IMG/VR virus record: IMGVR_UViG_3300007735_000797
Location: 1 to 64,000 of that record
Reading direction: 5' to 3' (one strand)
DNA length: 64,000 bases
Source of the DNA: a virus
Below the pieces are notes generated by a model. It searched no databases. It was not told the origin of the DNA and worked only from the letters and a program-made list of their open reading frames with translations. A program made the translations under genes and the position numbers. Shown one piece after another: positions 1 to 5,662 of the stretch (position 1 is the first letter of the stretch; each line of letters opens with the position of its first letter).

Positions 1-15
1 GAGCGATGCATTCAT
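1..15 (-). CDS. Start of a truncated minus-strand gene
   Basis: Only five codons (M-N-A-S-L) are inside the window. The start is supported by an AAAGGGA ribosome-binding site 8 bases upstream and by the promoter-like repeat at 73-101 followed by a leader hairpin, the same layout that precedes the other minus-strand gene groups of this GC-rich module. Function cannot be judged. Confidence 0.45.
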
Positions 16-51
16 GATTCTATTCCCTTTGCCGTTCCGGACGGCTACCGT

Positions 52-68
52 GCAAGCGACGCGCTTGC
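52..68 (-). other. Leader hairpin after repeat copy 1
   Basis: A perfect 7-bp stem (GCAAGCG/CGCTTGC) with a 3-base loop lies between the promoter-like repeat and the start codon at 15. The leaders after the other two repeat copies also contain self-complementary GC-rich segments (around 1222-1236 and 3208-3226), so a hairpin leader is a shared feature of these transcription units. Confidence 0.5.
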
Positions 69-72
69 ATAT

Positions 73-101
73 ACTATATCGGCAGTGTGCATACTAGACT
101 T
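73..101 (-). promoter_or_regulatory. Promoter/operator-like repeat, copy 1
   Basis: Copy 1 of a repeat also found at 1260-1293 and 3248-3281. The block TATCGG(C/T)AGTGTGCATACTAGACTT is shared by all three. Each copy lies 60-80 bases upstream of the first gene of a minus-strand group, which suggests a phage promoter or operator. No textbook sigma70 -35/-10 pair is obvious. Copies 2 and 3 contain an imperfect 20-bp palindrome centred on ATAT; this copy is degenerate in its left arm. Confidence 0.55.
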
Positions 102-151
102 AAACCATACCAAATAAACCACAAATAAACCACAAGAAACCACGCGGGGTC

Positions 152-226
152 CTATCAGCATTTAGAGCAAAGCTCTAAATGCTGAGGCCTCAGCACTGAG
201 TGGCAGGGCCACTCAGTGCTGATAGA
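152..226 (-). repeat. Multi-hairpin cluster 1
   Basis: Two perfect hairpins stand back to back: 155-168/172-185 (14-bp stem, AAA loop) and 190-204/208-222 (15-bp stem, 3-base loop). The whole is bracketed by inverted CTATCA/TGATAG sequences that could close a junction. It follows the 3' end of the minus-strand gene at 276-647. A cluster with the same bracket lies at 1360-1443. It could be a structured 3' RNA, a set of terminators or processing signals, or a cruciform DNA site. Confidence 0.6.
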
Positions 227-264
227 TCCGCAAACCCCCGCCCATACAGGCGCGGGGGAGCGGA
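227..264 (-). terminator. GC-rich hairpin after gene 276-647
   Basis: The stem CCCCCGC (235-241)/GCGGGGG (252-258) is extended by TCCGC (227-231)/GCGGA (260-264). It lies 11 bases past the stop codon on the minus strand. It has no U tract, so it may stabilise the 3' end rather than terminate transcription. The equivalent element at the next locus is 1448-1482. Confidence 0.45.
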
Positions 265-275
265 TTGGAGGATGA

Positions 276-647
276 TCAGCCCACCTGAACGATGGTGGGG
301 TTGTTCGCAGCGTAGCGAACGCGGTTGAGAGCGTTGCGCTCGACTCCGTTGATGATCTTCTTCTTGAAGGCCGCGCGAGTGGTGGTAGAGACATTCGTGG
401 ACAGGCCGATGTGGAGGGTCACCACTTCCTCACTGATGGTATCCCAGATACCATTCTCGGAGTCCACGATGGACAGGAACTTGAGGCGCACCATCCATTC
501 CTTGACATTTTCTTTCGTGATCTTGCCGAGATCCACGGCCATGGTGGCCCAGATCAGGTGGTAGGTGTCCACGGCCATGGTGCCGTTCTCGCGGAAGCAC
601 ACCGAACCGGAGTTGTGAATGCGGTCGAGATTGTAGTTGAGAGCCAT
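276..647 (-). CDS. Hypothetical protein, 123 aa
   Basis: Function is not recognised. The protein is soluble, with no membrane segment or signal peptide. Its middle is rich in Val and Trp and its C-terminus is basic and Asn-rich. The start is supported by an AAAGGAAAG ribosome-binding site 5-6 bases upstream. It is the last gene of the minus-strand unit that begins at the repeat at 1260-1293, and it is separated from the upstream gene by a strong G/C hairpin at 676-700. Codon use is GC-rich, unlike the AT-rich virion genes of this phage, which suggests a different origin or a different expression regime. Confidence 0.7.
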   Translation of the reverse strand: MALNYNLDRIHNSGSVCFRENGTMAVDTYHLIWATMAVDLGKITKENVKEWMVRLKFLSIVDSENGIWDTISEEVVTLHIGLSTNVSTTTRAAFKKKIINGVERNALNRVRYAANNPTIVQVG

Positions 648-675
648 GAAACTTTCCTTTCAAAGTTGAAGGGTA

Positions 676-700
676 GGGGAGGGGGAACGCCCCCCTCCCC
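676..700 (-). other. Intergenic GC hairpin
   Basis: A 10-bp stem GGGGAGGGGG/CCCCCTCCCC lies between the stop of the gene at 713-1189 and the ribosome-binding site of the gene at 276-647. Similar G-run hairpins occupy the gaps at 1776-1800, 2272-2298 and 2708-2731. They may be attenuators, mRNA processing sites or stabilisers. The G-runs could also form a quadruplex. Confidence 0.55.
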
Positions 701-712
701 GTCGCCATCGTA

Positions 713-1189
713 TCACTCGGGGAGGTTGGCCTCCCACGCCTTGAGGTAGGCCACGAAGGCCTCGGTCGAGTCCTTGCCGGGGCTGAACTCACCCTGCGCG
801 TTGATGCGCCCGAACCACTTGGACGCGGGATTGCCGTACTCACCGACGCTGAAGGAGACCGAGCCACGGTTGCTCGGGTTCGCGCGGAATGAATCCAACG
901 CGGTGTACCGCCCCGTGATCGTGAGGCCGTCCACGACGATCACGAACTTGCGAGCCTTGCGGTCGGCACGGCGCATGGCCGCGACGATGCGGGGGAACTT
1001 GAGGGCTTCCTCAGCCCCCGGAGTCGGGGTGCAGAGGCGGTCGATCCACTGGCCCTGCTTGACGCTCACGCGGTTGCCGACAATCGCCTGCGCGAGGGAG
1101 AGCGCGAATGGCGCGGTGCGTCCCCCGCGCGCAGCGAGGGCGGTGAGGGTGGAGAGGGCTTCGGACGCGGGGGTAGTGAAGTTGGTCAC
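713..1189 (-). CDS. Hypothetical protein, 158 aa
   Basis: Function is not recognised. The N-terminal part (residues 5-45) is Ala/Leu-rich and probably helical. The central part is very basic (around residues 70-82) and is followed by a VIVVDG strand. The C-terminus ends in a short helix. The start is a GTG codon preceded by a TGGAG sequence about 11 bases upstream; no ATG fits. It is the first gene after the promoter-like repeat at 1260-1293 and is followed by the gene at 276-647 across a strong hairpin. Codon use is GC-rich like its neighbours. Confidence 0.65.
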   Translation of the reverse strand: MTNFTTPASEALSTLTALAARGGRTAPFALSLAQAIVGNRVSVKQGQWIDRLCTPTPGAEEALKFPRIVAAMRRADRKARKFVIVVDGLTITGRYTALDSFRANPSNRGSVSFSVGEYGNPASKWFGRINAQGEFSPGKDSTEAFVAYLKAWEANLPE

Positions 1190-1259
1190 GGTTCAAGGCT
1201 CCAATGGGCAGGGCGGTTGCCACCGTCCCGCGCGGGACTGCCGTGGCTTGCGTTGCCTG

Positions 1260-1293
1260 CACTACTAATATCGGTAGTGTGCATACTAGACTT
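1260..1293 (-). promoter_or_regulatory. Promoter/operator-like repeat, copy 2
   Basis: Nearly identical to copy 3 (3248-3281). The 20 bases at 1260-1279 form an imperfect palindrome with CACTAC/GTAGTG arms centred on ATAT, followed by a conserved TGCATACTAGACTT. It lies 71 bases upstream of the GTG start at 1189. The palindrome suggests an operator for a dimeric regulator, or a promoter read on the minus strand. Confidence 0.6.
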
Positions 1294-1359
1294 GAGCAAC
1301 CAGAAAGAATTCGGGAAGAAACCACAAGAAACCACGACGCACTATCGGACGCTGGGGAT

Positions 1360-1443
1360 CTATCATCTAATGGCTACGCCATTAGATGATGTGGCAGCTG
1401 CGCTGCCACTCAGCATTCGATGTGAAACATCGAATGCTGATAG
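1360..1443 (-). repeat. Multi-hairpin cluster 2
   Basis: Three perfect hairpins in a row: 1362-1374/1378-1390 (13 bp), 1391-1398/1402-1409 (8 bp) and 1410-1422/1428-1440 (13 bp). They are enclosed by inverted CTATCA (1360) and TGATAG (ending 1443). The stem sequences differ mostly from cluster 1 but the plan, the bracket and the AGCATT(T/C) stem start are the same. In minus-strand RNA it would form a compact multi-way junction. It stands 3' of the gene at 1490-1699. Confidence 0.6.
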
Positions 1444-1447
1444 AACA

Positions 1448-1482
1448 CACACCCCCACCCATACAACTCGGGTGGGGGTGTG
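1448..1482 (-). terminator. GC-rich hairpin after gene 1490-1699
   Basis: A perfect 13-bp stem CACACCCCCACCC (1448-1460)/GGGTGGGGGTGTG (1470-1482) with a 9-base loop starts 7 bases past the stop codon at 1490. It occupies the same place as the hairpin at 227-264 relative to the gene end and the multi-hairpin cluster. There is no U tract. Confidence 0.5.
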
Positions 1483-1489
1483 GACGGTG

Positions 1490-1699
1490 TTAATGTGCCA
1501 TCCGCTTCAGGTACTCCGGAGCGGGTTCGATTGTGAACGCTGCGCCCTTGTCGATAGCGTCAGCCACATCGGGCGTGACGCTCGCAAAGGCGCAGTCGCA
1601 GTCCAGCAACTCGCCGCACCCGGCCCGGTCGTGCCGCTCCACAATCTGCCCTGCCCCACGGCACGCGGGACAGGTGTGGAGGGCTTCCAACACCCACAC
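1490..1699 (-). CDS. Small cysteine-motif protein (zinc-finger-like)
   Basis: The N-terminal half has a C-P-A-C-x-G-x-G motif, followed about 15 residues on by C-G-E-L and a C-D-C motif. This pattern resembles one repeat of a DnaJ-type or other small zinc-binding module, so metal binding is likely; the partner is unknown. The first conventional start is GTG at 1699, but no ribosome-binding site precedes it. The reading frame stays open back to an ATC codon at 1738, which lies 9 bases after an AAAGG site exactly where neighbouring genes have their ATG. The real protein may therefore begin there (82 aa). Confidence 0.5.
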   Translation of the reverse strand: MWVLEALHTCPACRGAGQIVERHDRAGCGELLDCDCAFASVTPDVADAIDKGAAFTIEPAPEYLKRMAH

Positions 1700-1754
1700 C
1701 CCGTTGGGGTATGGGGGTGAAATTCTAAAGTAAGCGATAGCCGCCTACCTTTCT

Positions 1755-1800
1755 GCCCCGTTTCGGGGCGGTTGGGGGAGGGGGGCCGAAGCCCCCTCCC
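1755..1800 (-). other. Paired intergenic hairpins
   Basis: Two stems separate the genes at 1812-2228 and 1490-1699: GCCCCG/CGGGGC (1755-1769) and a G-run stem (1776-1786/1791-1800) with a TTCG loop on the minus strand. The second has the C(UUCG)G form known to make exceptionally stable tetraloops. Confidence 0.55.
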
Positions 1801-1811
1801 GTGCGTGAGGG

Positions 1812-2228
1812 TTAGCGGGTCGGCGCGTTGGCCGTCACCACGTTCGGGTGGAAGCGGCGAACCGCTTCCCTGAAGTAGGCCCGATAACGACAGGCCGACT
1901 CCTTCCCCGAGTACGATGAGAACCAAACGGACCCGTCGTTGAAGATCCACCCGATGGGGTGGGTGACATCCTTCTCTCCGTCGAGGGTGGAGAGAACTTC
2001 CAAGGTGAGGAGGATGTCATCCTCACGCTTGAACACCTCCACAAACTCCGGTGGAGGAACGATGCCGGGGCAATGCGCCCCGGTGCGGACCCAGAGGAGT
2101 CCGCGACGGACTCCGCCGTACACCCGCCCAGCGCGGGTGAGGGTGAGGATCGCCACCGCCATTCCGGTGGGATCCTCGACGGTGGCATCCAAGAGTTGGT
2201 ATGCCGACTTGATGGTGGACATCTTCAT
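1812..2228 (-). CDS. Hypothetical protein, 138 aa
   Basis: Function is not recognised. Beta-rich predicted stretches (residues 20-50 and 70-105) contain a G-W-I-F-N-D-G-S-V-W motif, and the C-terminus is basic and Arg-rich. No signal peptide or membrane segment is visible. The start is supported by an AAAGGAAGG ribosome-binding site about 10 bases upstream. It is the third gene of a minus-strand unit starting at the repeat at 3248-3281, and it is flanked on both sides by strong GC hairpins. Confidence 0.68.
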   Translation of the reverse strand: MKMSTIKSAYQLLDATVEDPTGMAVAILTLTRAGRVYGGVRRGLLWVRTGAHCPGIVPPPEFVEVFKREDDILLTLEVLSTLDGEKDVTHPIGWIFNDGSVWFSSYSGKESACRYRAYFREAVRRFHPNVVTANAPTR

Positions 2229-2245
2229 GGTCCACCTTCCTTTCT

Positions 2246-2298
2246 GCCCCCTGCGGGGGCAAGTTGGTTGTGGGAGGGGGGAAACGCTCCCCCCTCCC
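2246..2298 (-). other. Paired intergenic hairpins
   Basis: GCCCCC/GGGGGC (2246-2260) and a 10-bp G-run stem (2272-2281/2289-2298) fill the gap between the genes at 2307-2687 and 1812-2228. The arrangement is the same as at 1755-1800. Confidence 0.55.
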
Positions 2299-2306
2299 GG
2301 TTTGGT

Positions 2307-2687
2307 TCAGGGCCACGCCTCGACACGCGAGGTCTTCCACGGGGGGGTCATGCCCCACTTCTTCGACATCTCGTACTGCCACCGAGACATCCAATCCGTT
2401 CCCCGGTACTCCATCTCCATCTGGGAGCGGGAGGAGGGAACCCAGTCATCCTCGGCGGTCAACTTGAACCACCTTCGGTTGACCTGAATATGACACCCCT
2501 GCATGAATCGGCAGGGCCGCGTGATGCCCAGTTCACGCTGCATGGTCTCCATCGTGGCACTGTAGCCCATGGGACCATCCGTGTATTCCCACGCTTCGCA
2601 GATAGCCTCCTCGGTGGATCTACCTTCGACCTTGAATTCCACGACCTTCCCTGCCTCCACGTGGAAGCGGATTTCGTAAGTCTTCAT
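2307..2687 (-). CDS. Hypothetical protein, 126 aa
   Basis: Function is not recognised. The N-terminus (Y-E-I-R-F-H-V-E, V-V-E-F-K-V-E-G) predicts two beta strands followed by a helix. The second half is rich in Trp and Met with several W-x-x-R/K elements. The ATG at 2687 is chosen over an in-frame TTG two codons upstream because the AAAGGAA site stands 8 bases before the ATG. It is the second gene of the unit starting at the repeat at 3248-3281. Codon use is GC-rich. Confidence 0.66.
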   Translation of the reverse strand: MKTYEIRFHVEAGKVVEFKVEGRSTEEAICEAWEYTDGPMGYSATMETMQRELGITRPCRFMQGCHIQVNRRWFKLTAEDDWVPSSRSQMEMEYRGTDWMSRWQYEMSKKWGMTPPWKTSRVEAWP

Positions 2688-2707
2688 TTCCAATTCCTTT
2701 CAGTTGT

Positions 2708-2731
2708 GGGAGGGGGCCGAAGCCCCCTCCC
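2708..2731 (-). other. Intergenic UUCG hairpin
   Basis: A perfect 10-bp stem (2708-2717/2722-2731) closes a TTCG loop read on the minus strand, giving C(UUCG)G. It lies between the genes at 2747-3169 and 2307-2687. Confidence 0.6.
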
Positions 2732-2746
2732 GGTTCGTGGTTGGGT

Positions 2747-3169
2747 TCAGTACTGCACCGATGCCGACACGGCACCGAGTGCGATGCGAATCTGCGCGGG
2801 GCGCAGAATCTTCGGCTTCGCGGCATTGAATGCCGCGATGATCGCTTCGGATTCAGCATCCAACGGGATGCTGAAGTCGGATCCGCGACCGCCGCTGATC
2901 ATGGCGTGAAAGTCGCGGATCCGGGCGTGACGAACGCTCGGCAGCATCCCCATGAGGAGGTGCGCCACGAACAGGGGATAGTTCGTGTGCGATGACGCCT
3001 TCATGATCGGATCTCCCTGCGTTGCCTCCCCCGATGCCGTGACCTGAACACGCACCCCCATGGGAGTGTGGGGGGTGAGGGTGAGGGAGGCCGCAGCCTC
3101 ACGGATGATGTTGCGTGCGACCTCATCCGAGAGGATGAGGGTCGCGGACGATGCAAATGGGGTCACCAT
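2747..3169 (-). CDS. Hypothetical protein, 140 aa
   Basis: Function is not recognised. The N-terminal half is Ala/Thr/Val-rich with alternating strands. The middle holds a hydrophobic segment (Y-P-L-F-V-A-H-L-L-M-G-M-L), too polar at its edges for a clear membrane span. The C-terminal part is Ala-rich. The ATG follows a TTGGAG site at about 10 bases. It is the first gene of the longest minus-strand unit in the module, 79 bases downstream of the repeat at 3248-3281. Confidence 0.66.
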   Translation of the reverse strand: MVTPFASSATLILSDEVARNIIREAAASLTLTPHTPMGVRVQVTASGEATQGDPIMKASSHTNYPLFVAHLLMGMLPSVRHARIRDFHAMISGGRGSDFSIPLDAESEAIIAAFNAAKPKILRPAQIRIALGAVSASVQY

Positions 3170-3247
3170 GGTAGGTGTTCTCCAATGTCAGGTCGCTCGC
3201 GTCACTCACACGCACCGTGCGTGTGTGGCGTGCGCTTGCGTTCCGGA

Positions 3248-3281
3248 CACTACTAATATCGGTAGTGTGCATACTAGACTT
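3248..3281 (-). promoter_or_regulatory. Promoter/operator-like repeat, copy 3
   Basis: This copy carries the same 20-bp imperfect palindrome (3248-3267) and conserved right flank as copy 2. It heads the minus-strand unit 3169 to 1490. A hairpin with CACACGCAC arms lies in the leader near 3208-3226. It marks the right edge of the GC-rich module; from about 3460 onward the sequence becomes AT-rich. Confidence 0.6.
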
Positions 3282-3428
3282 TAGCACCTATCGATATTCT
3301 CGCAGAAATATTCCTGTCCGACTAGTCAGATCGACCGTGGAACCTTGCACAGACCCCGGGGCTAGCCCACCCCCCTCAAAAATCTCAAAAAGGGTCCCTC
3401 CCCAAAACCTCCCCCAAAAATTAAAAAT

Positions 3429-3451
3429 GGGTCCCCCCTATAGGATCCCCC
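3429..3451 (+). repeat. Cassette stem-loop GGGTCCCC...GGATCCCC, copy A
   Basis: First clear copy of an approximately 23-bp element found at 3429, 3957, 4168 and 4516, with degenerate forms near 3392, 4131, 6096 and 6198. Its ends GGGTCC and GGATCCC can pair with a one-base bulge. It stands just upstream of a late promoter and a start codon, and probably acts as a terminator or spacer between gene cassettes. Confidence 0.6.
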
Positions 3452-3455
3452 ATTC

Positions 3456-3462
3456 ATAAATA
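3456..3462 (+). promoter_or_regulatory. Late promoter ATAAATA
   Basis: A T4-type late promoter core (T4 consensus TATAAATA) lies 5 bases before the ATG at 3468. Confidence 0.6.
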
Positions 3463-3467
3463 AAAGT

Positions 3468-3947
3468 ATGAATTGGTTTAGAGACTTATCGGAATCTTAC
3501 ATCTATCTCACAGAATCACAATTTTGGCCTGATTGGGCTAGATCTGGTTCTATGATAAGCGCAATACAAAAAAATAAAACAAATAAATCTGAATCCGTTG
3601 TTGGTCATATTGCTCATATTGAGAAGCATCCAGAATTTCCTGAAGAGGGATATCTTGCTCATATTATGACTGATGGTGGTCATGTTCATACTTTCTTTAT
3701 GGATAGAAGATCAGGAACACCTAGAAGGGGAGATAGAGTAGAATTATTTCCTTACTTACAAAAAATTCCCGGAGCAGCTTCCACGCCAAGATTAGATTTG
3801 GCAGGAGCTGAATATGAAAGATATCAGGGTAGAGCACAAGACGTAGGAACTCATGCTGATACTGGTGAGCCTATAATTGGAACTATTGAAGGTCCAGCTG
3901 CAACAGCTGTTTTTAAGTTTTATGATTACATGAAAAAGGAACTCTAA
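3468..3947 (+). CDS. Hypothetical protein, 159 aa, possible capsid-targeted
   Basis: Function is not recognised. The N-terminus carries two (L/I)-x-E sites (D-L-S-E at 6-9 and Y-L-T-E at 13-16), the cleavage pattern of the T4 prohead protease gp21, so it may be packaged like the neighbouring proteins; its fit to the targeting consensus is looser. The middle is His-rich (G-H-I-A-H, G-G-H-V-H) with a probable beta fold. It is an isolated cassette flanked on both sides by GGGTCCCC stem-loops, with its own late promoter. Confidence 0.7.
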   Translation: MNWFRDLSESYIYLTESQFWPDWARSGSMISAIQKNKTNKSESVVGHIAHIEKHPEFPEEGYLAHIMTDGGHVHTFFMDRRSGTPRRGDRVELFPYLQKIPGAASTPRLDLAGAEYERYQGRAQDVGTHADTGEPIIGTIEGPAATAVFKFYDYMKKEL

Positions 3948-3956
3948 ATTAAAAAT

Positions 3957-3980
3957 GGGTCCCCCCTTTAGGATCCCCCA
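3957..3980 (+). repeat. Cassette stem-loop, copy B
   Basis: Same element as at 3429-3451, placed 10 bases after the stop codon of the preceding gene. A CCCAAATAATTC stretch follows, but no gene starts there. The 223 bases from 3981 to 4203 hold no gene. Confidence 0.6.
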
Positions 3981-4044
3981 GTTCCCAAATAATTCTTACA
4001 AAAACACCCACAATACAGAGACTATCTGTTACAAATAGAGAAGT

Positions 4045-4073
4045 ATGTCGAAAAAAATTAAATAAATCGACAT
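4045..4073. other. Inverted repeat in a gene-free gap
   Basis: A perfect 7-bp stem ATGTCGA (4045-4051)/TCGACAT (4067-4073) has a 15-base A/T-rich loop. A further TCGACAT copy lies at about 4096-4102. Within the gene-free stretch 3981-4203 this is the only structure seen apart from a degenerate cassette element near 4131. Confidence 0.4.
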
Positions 4074-4167
4074 GTTATCTGGACATGTTTAAGGGATCGA
4101 CATAGAGTAGTACCCCCTTTTCTTTTTCATGGGTCTCCCCGTCACCTCCAAAGTAAAAAATAAATTT

Positions 4168-4190
4168 GGGTCCCCTCCATAGGATCCCCA
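4168..4190 (+). repeat. Cassette stem-loop, copy C
   Basis: Near-identical to copy D at 4516-4538. It is immediately followed by a late-promoter-like CTAAATAA and the ATG at 4204. Confidence 0.62.
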
Positions 4191-4191
4191 C

Positions 4192-4199
4192 CTAAATAA
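4192..4199 (+). promoter_or_regulatory. Late-promoter variant CTAAATAA
   Basis: TAAATA core 5-10 bases before the start at 4204, in the same position as the other late promoters of this region. The first base of the consensus ATAAATA differs. Confidence 0.45.
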
Positions 4200-4203
4200 T
4201 ATC

Positions 4204-4506
4204 ATGAAGCTTTCAAAAATACTAATCGTGATCTTTCTCTGTATTTCTCTACTTACATCTCCTGTAGTAGCATCTTCTCAAGTAAAAATAATTCCAATTC
4301 AGGACATTCTCTTTCTTGTTCCTGATTTTGATGATGCTCCTGACTTCAATCTAAATCAAGGTATTACTCAATCTGGTAATTTTATTGGAAACAAAAAACC
4401 AACAAAATTAACAAAAGAAAAAGAAAAAGAACTCTTGGAGCTTCTACAAGAATTCTTTCCGGGTTCGAAACTCAAAATTTGGAATGGTAATTTAATAGTT
4501 CGATAA
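4204..4506 (+). CDS. Small secreted protein with signal peptide, 100 aa
   Basis: Residues 1-24 form a classic Sec signal peptide: Lys-containing start, a hydrophobic core of about 14 residues (I-L-I-V-I-F-L-C-I-S-L-L) and an A-S-S cleavage region. The mature part has about 75 residues, with a Lys/Glu-rich helix near residues 68-82 and a short beta C-terminus. It therefore probably acts in the periplasm or outside the infected cell; its target is unknown. It is a stand-alone cassette with stem-loops on both sides and its own late promoter. Confidence 0.7.
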   Translation: MKLSKILIVIFLCISLLTSPVVASSQVKIIPIQDILFLVPDFDDAPDFNLNQGITQSGNFIGNKKPTKLTKEKEKELLELLQEFFPGSKLKIWNGNLIVR

Positions 4507-4515
4507 TCTTTTCAT

Positions 4516-4538
4516 GGGTCCCCTCCATAGGATCCCCC
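4516..4538 (+). repeat. Cassette stem-loop, copy D
   Basis: GGGTCC/GGATCCC arms as in copies A-C. The late promoter TATAAATA begins 4 bases after it and the next start codon is at 4555. Confidence 0.62.
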
Positions 4539-4541
4539 GGC

Positions 4542-4549
4542 TATAAATA
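4542..4549 (+). promoter_or_regulatory. Late promoter TATAAATA
   Basis: Exact match to the T4 late consensus, 5 bases before the ATG at 4555. Confidence 0.7.
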
Positions 4550-4554
4550 ATTCC

Positions 4555-5658
4555 ATGCTCTCTTTCGCTCAATATTTAAATGAAGCCTTAAGTGACATAC
4601 AAAGGCTATATGTTAAAGATGTTATGTACCCCATGGGTAGACCTTCACCGGAAACGAGAAGTACTGAGTATTCTGATTCTTTGTTTGGCATGGACCCAAA
4701 TTCTATAAGAGGTCCTTTTAAAGATGGAACTGTTTTAGATAATGGCAATACAGTTGTTTTTGATATGCCGAAAGAAGGGTTAAAATTTGATGCGCCCACT
4801 TGGCTTAAAGGCCATTTAGATTATATGGGTTATGATGTTCATGATTATAAAAATGGATTAGCGATACGAAAAGGTGGAACTCGCCCAATAAAAATTGGAA
4901 AATTATTCTCAAAAGAATTAGAACCACCTAAAGATTTAGATAATATGAGTGTTGATGAAATTAATGAGTATCAATCTAGAAAAAAGAATCATACTGGTTT
5001 TGGGAAATGGTACAACTCCGATGATATGCGAGTTTTGGCTAATACCGATTTGCAAATTTTAATATCTAGAGATCCATATAAAGTGGCAGAAATGTCAACC
5101 AACAAACAAAGAATTAATAGTTGTATGAATTTAGGTATTTGCCCCCAAAGAGATATTGAAGGTAAGTCCAATTTAGTTATTGATGGTAGATTTGTTGATT
5201 TAAATAAAGAATTTAATATAAATCCTGATGATCCTCGGCGTACTGGACAAAATGCTCATTACGTCGAAAGTGCTCTTCATGCTGGAGCACATATTGCATA
5301 TCTTATAGCTGCTGGGGATCATGATTTAAAAAATCCTTTTGCTAGGGTTTTACTTGAACCTTTTCATTCAAATATTTCTAGCTCATTAAGTTCGATCAAT
5401 AAACTTAATAAGTATCGGGGAGTATTTGATCAATTGCAAGTTCAAAATGATACTATACTAAGAGTATCGCCAAAAATTTATAGCTCTCCAACAATACGCT
5501 ATTCTGATGTTATAAATCGTTTTAAAGATATCATAAATGGCGAATTGATAAGAAGAATGCCCGGTAAACGAGGAACTGTATATCATATTGATCCATTACT
5601 TTACAAAGATCATGACATCACACATCATTTTGGTTTAGGGTATGTGGATCATAAATAA
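4555..5658 (+). CDS. Capsid-targeted protein, short paralogue, 367 aa
   Basis: It starts with M-L-S-F-A-Q-Y-L-N-E|A, matching the T4 internal-protein targeting signal (M-K-T-Y-Q-E-F-I-A-E|A) with a predicted gp21 cut after residue 10. The rest is homologous to the first half of the protein at 7631-9946: shared blocks are D-N-G-N-T-V-V-F-D-M-P, R-D-P-Y-K-V-A-E-M-S, S-C-M-x-L-G and A-G-D-H-D-L-K-N-P. The same blocks resemble an uncharacterised family of large-phage virion proteins. Function is unknown. It has its own late promoter. Confidence 0.75.
   Translation: MLSFAQYLNEALSDIQRLYVKDVMYPMGRPSPETRSTEYSDSLFGMDPNSIRGPFKDGTVLDNGNTVVFDMPKEGLKFDAPTWLKGHLDYMGYDVHDYKNGLAIRKGGTRPIKIGKLFSKELEPPKDLDNMSVDEINEYQSRKKNHTGFGKWYNSDDMRVLANTDLQILISRDPYKVAEMSTNKQRINSCMNLGICPQRDIEGKSNLVIDGRFVDLNKEFNINPDDPRRTGQNAHYVESALHAGAHIAYLIAAGDHDLKNPFARVLLEPFHSNISSSLSSINKLNKYRGVFDQLQVQNDTILRVSPKIYSSPTIRYSDVINRFKDIINGELIRRMPGKRGTVYHIDPLLYKDHDITHHFGLGYVDHK
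5651..5657 (+). promoter_or_regulatory. Late promoter ATAAATA inside a gene end
   Basis: The promoter core lies within the last codons and stop of the preceding gene and 5 bases before the ATG at 5663. Confidence 0.62.
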
Positions 5659-5662
5659 TTCC

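Noticed and set aside
430-867. A 145-codon minus-strand frame overlapping two gene candidates
   Set aside because: It crosses the 676-700 hairpin and a well-placed start codon at 647; the Pro/Ser/Arg-rich translation is typical of a shadow frame.
152-1443. CRISPR array interpretation of the hairpin clusters
   Set aside because: There is no regular direct repeat with unique spacers; the signal is inverted repeats with short loops.
1959-2909. A 316-codon open frame on the plus strand in the GC-rich module
   Set aside because: It runs through two intergenic hairpins and antisense to genes that have good ribosome-binding sites and promoter repeats. High GC makes long chance frames common.
4045-4065. 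Six-codon frame M-S-K-K-I-K in the gene-free gap
   Set aside because: It is part of an inverted repeat with no ribosome-binding site and is too short to support as a gene.
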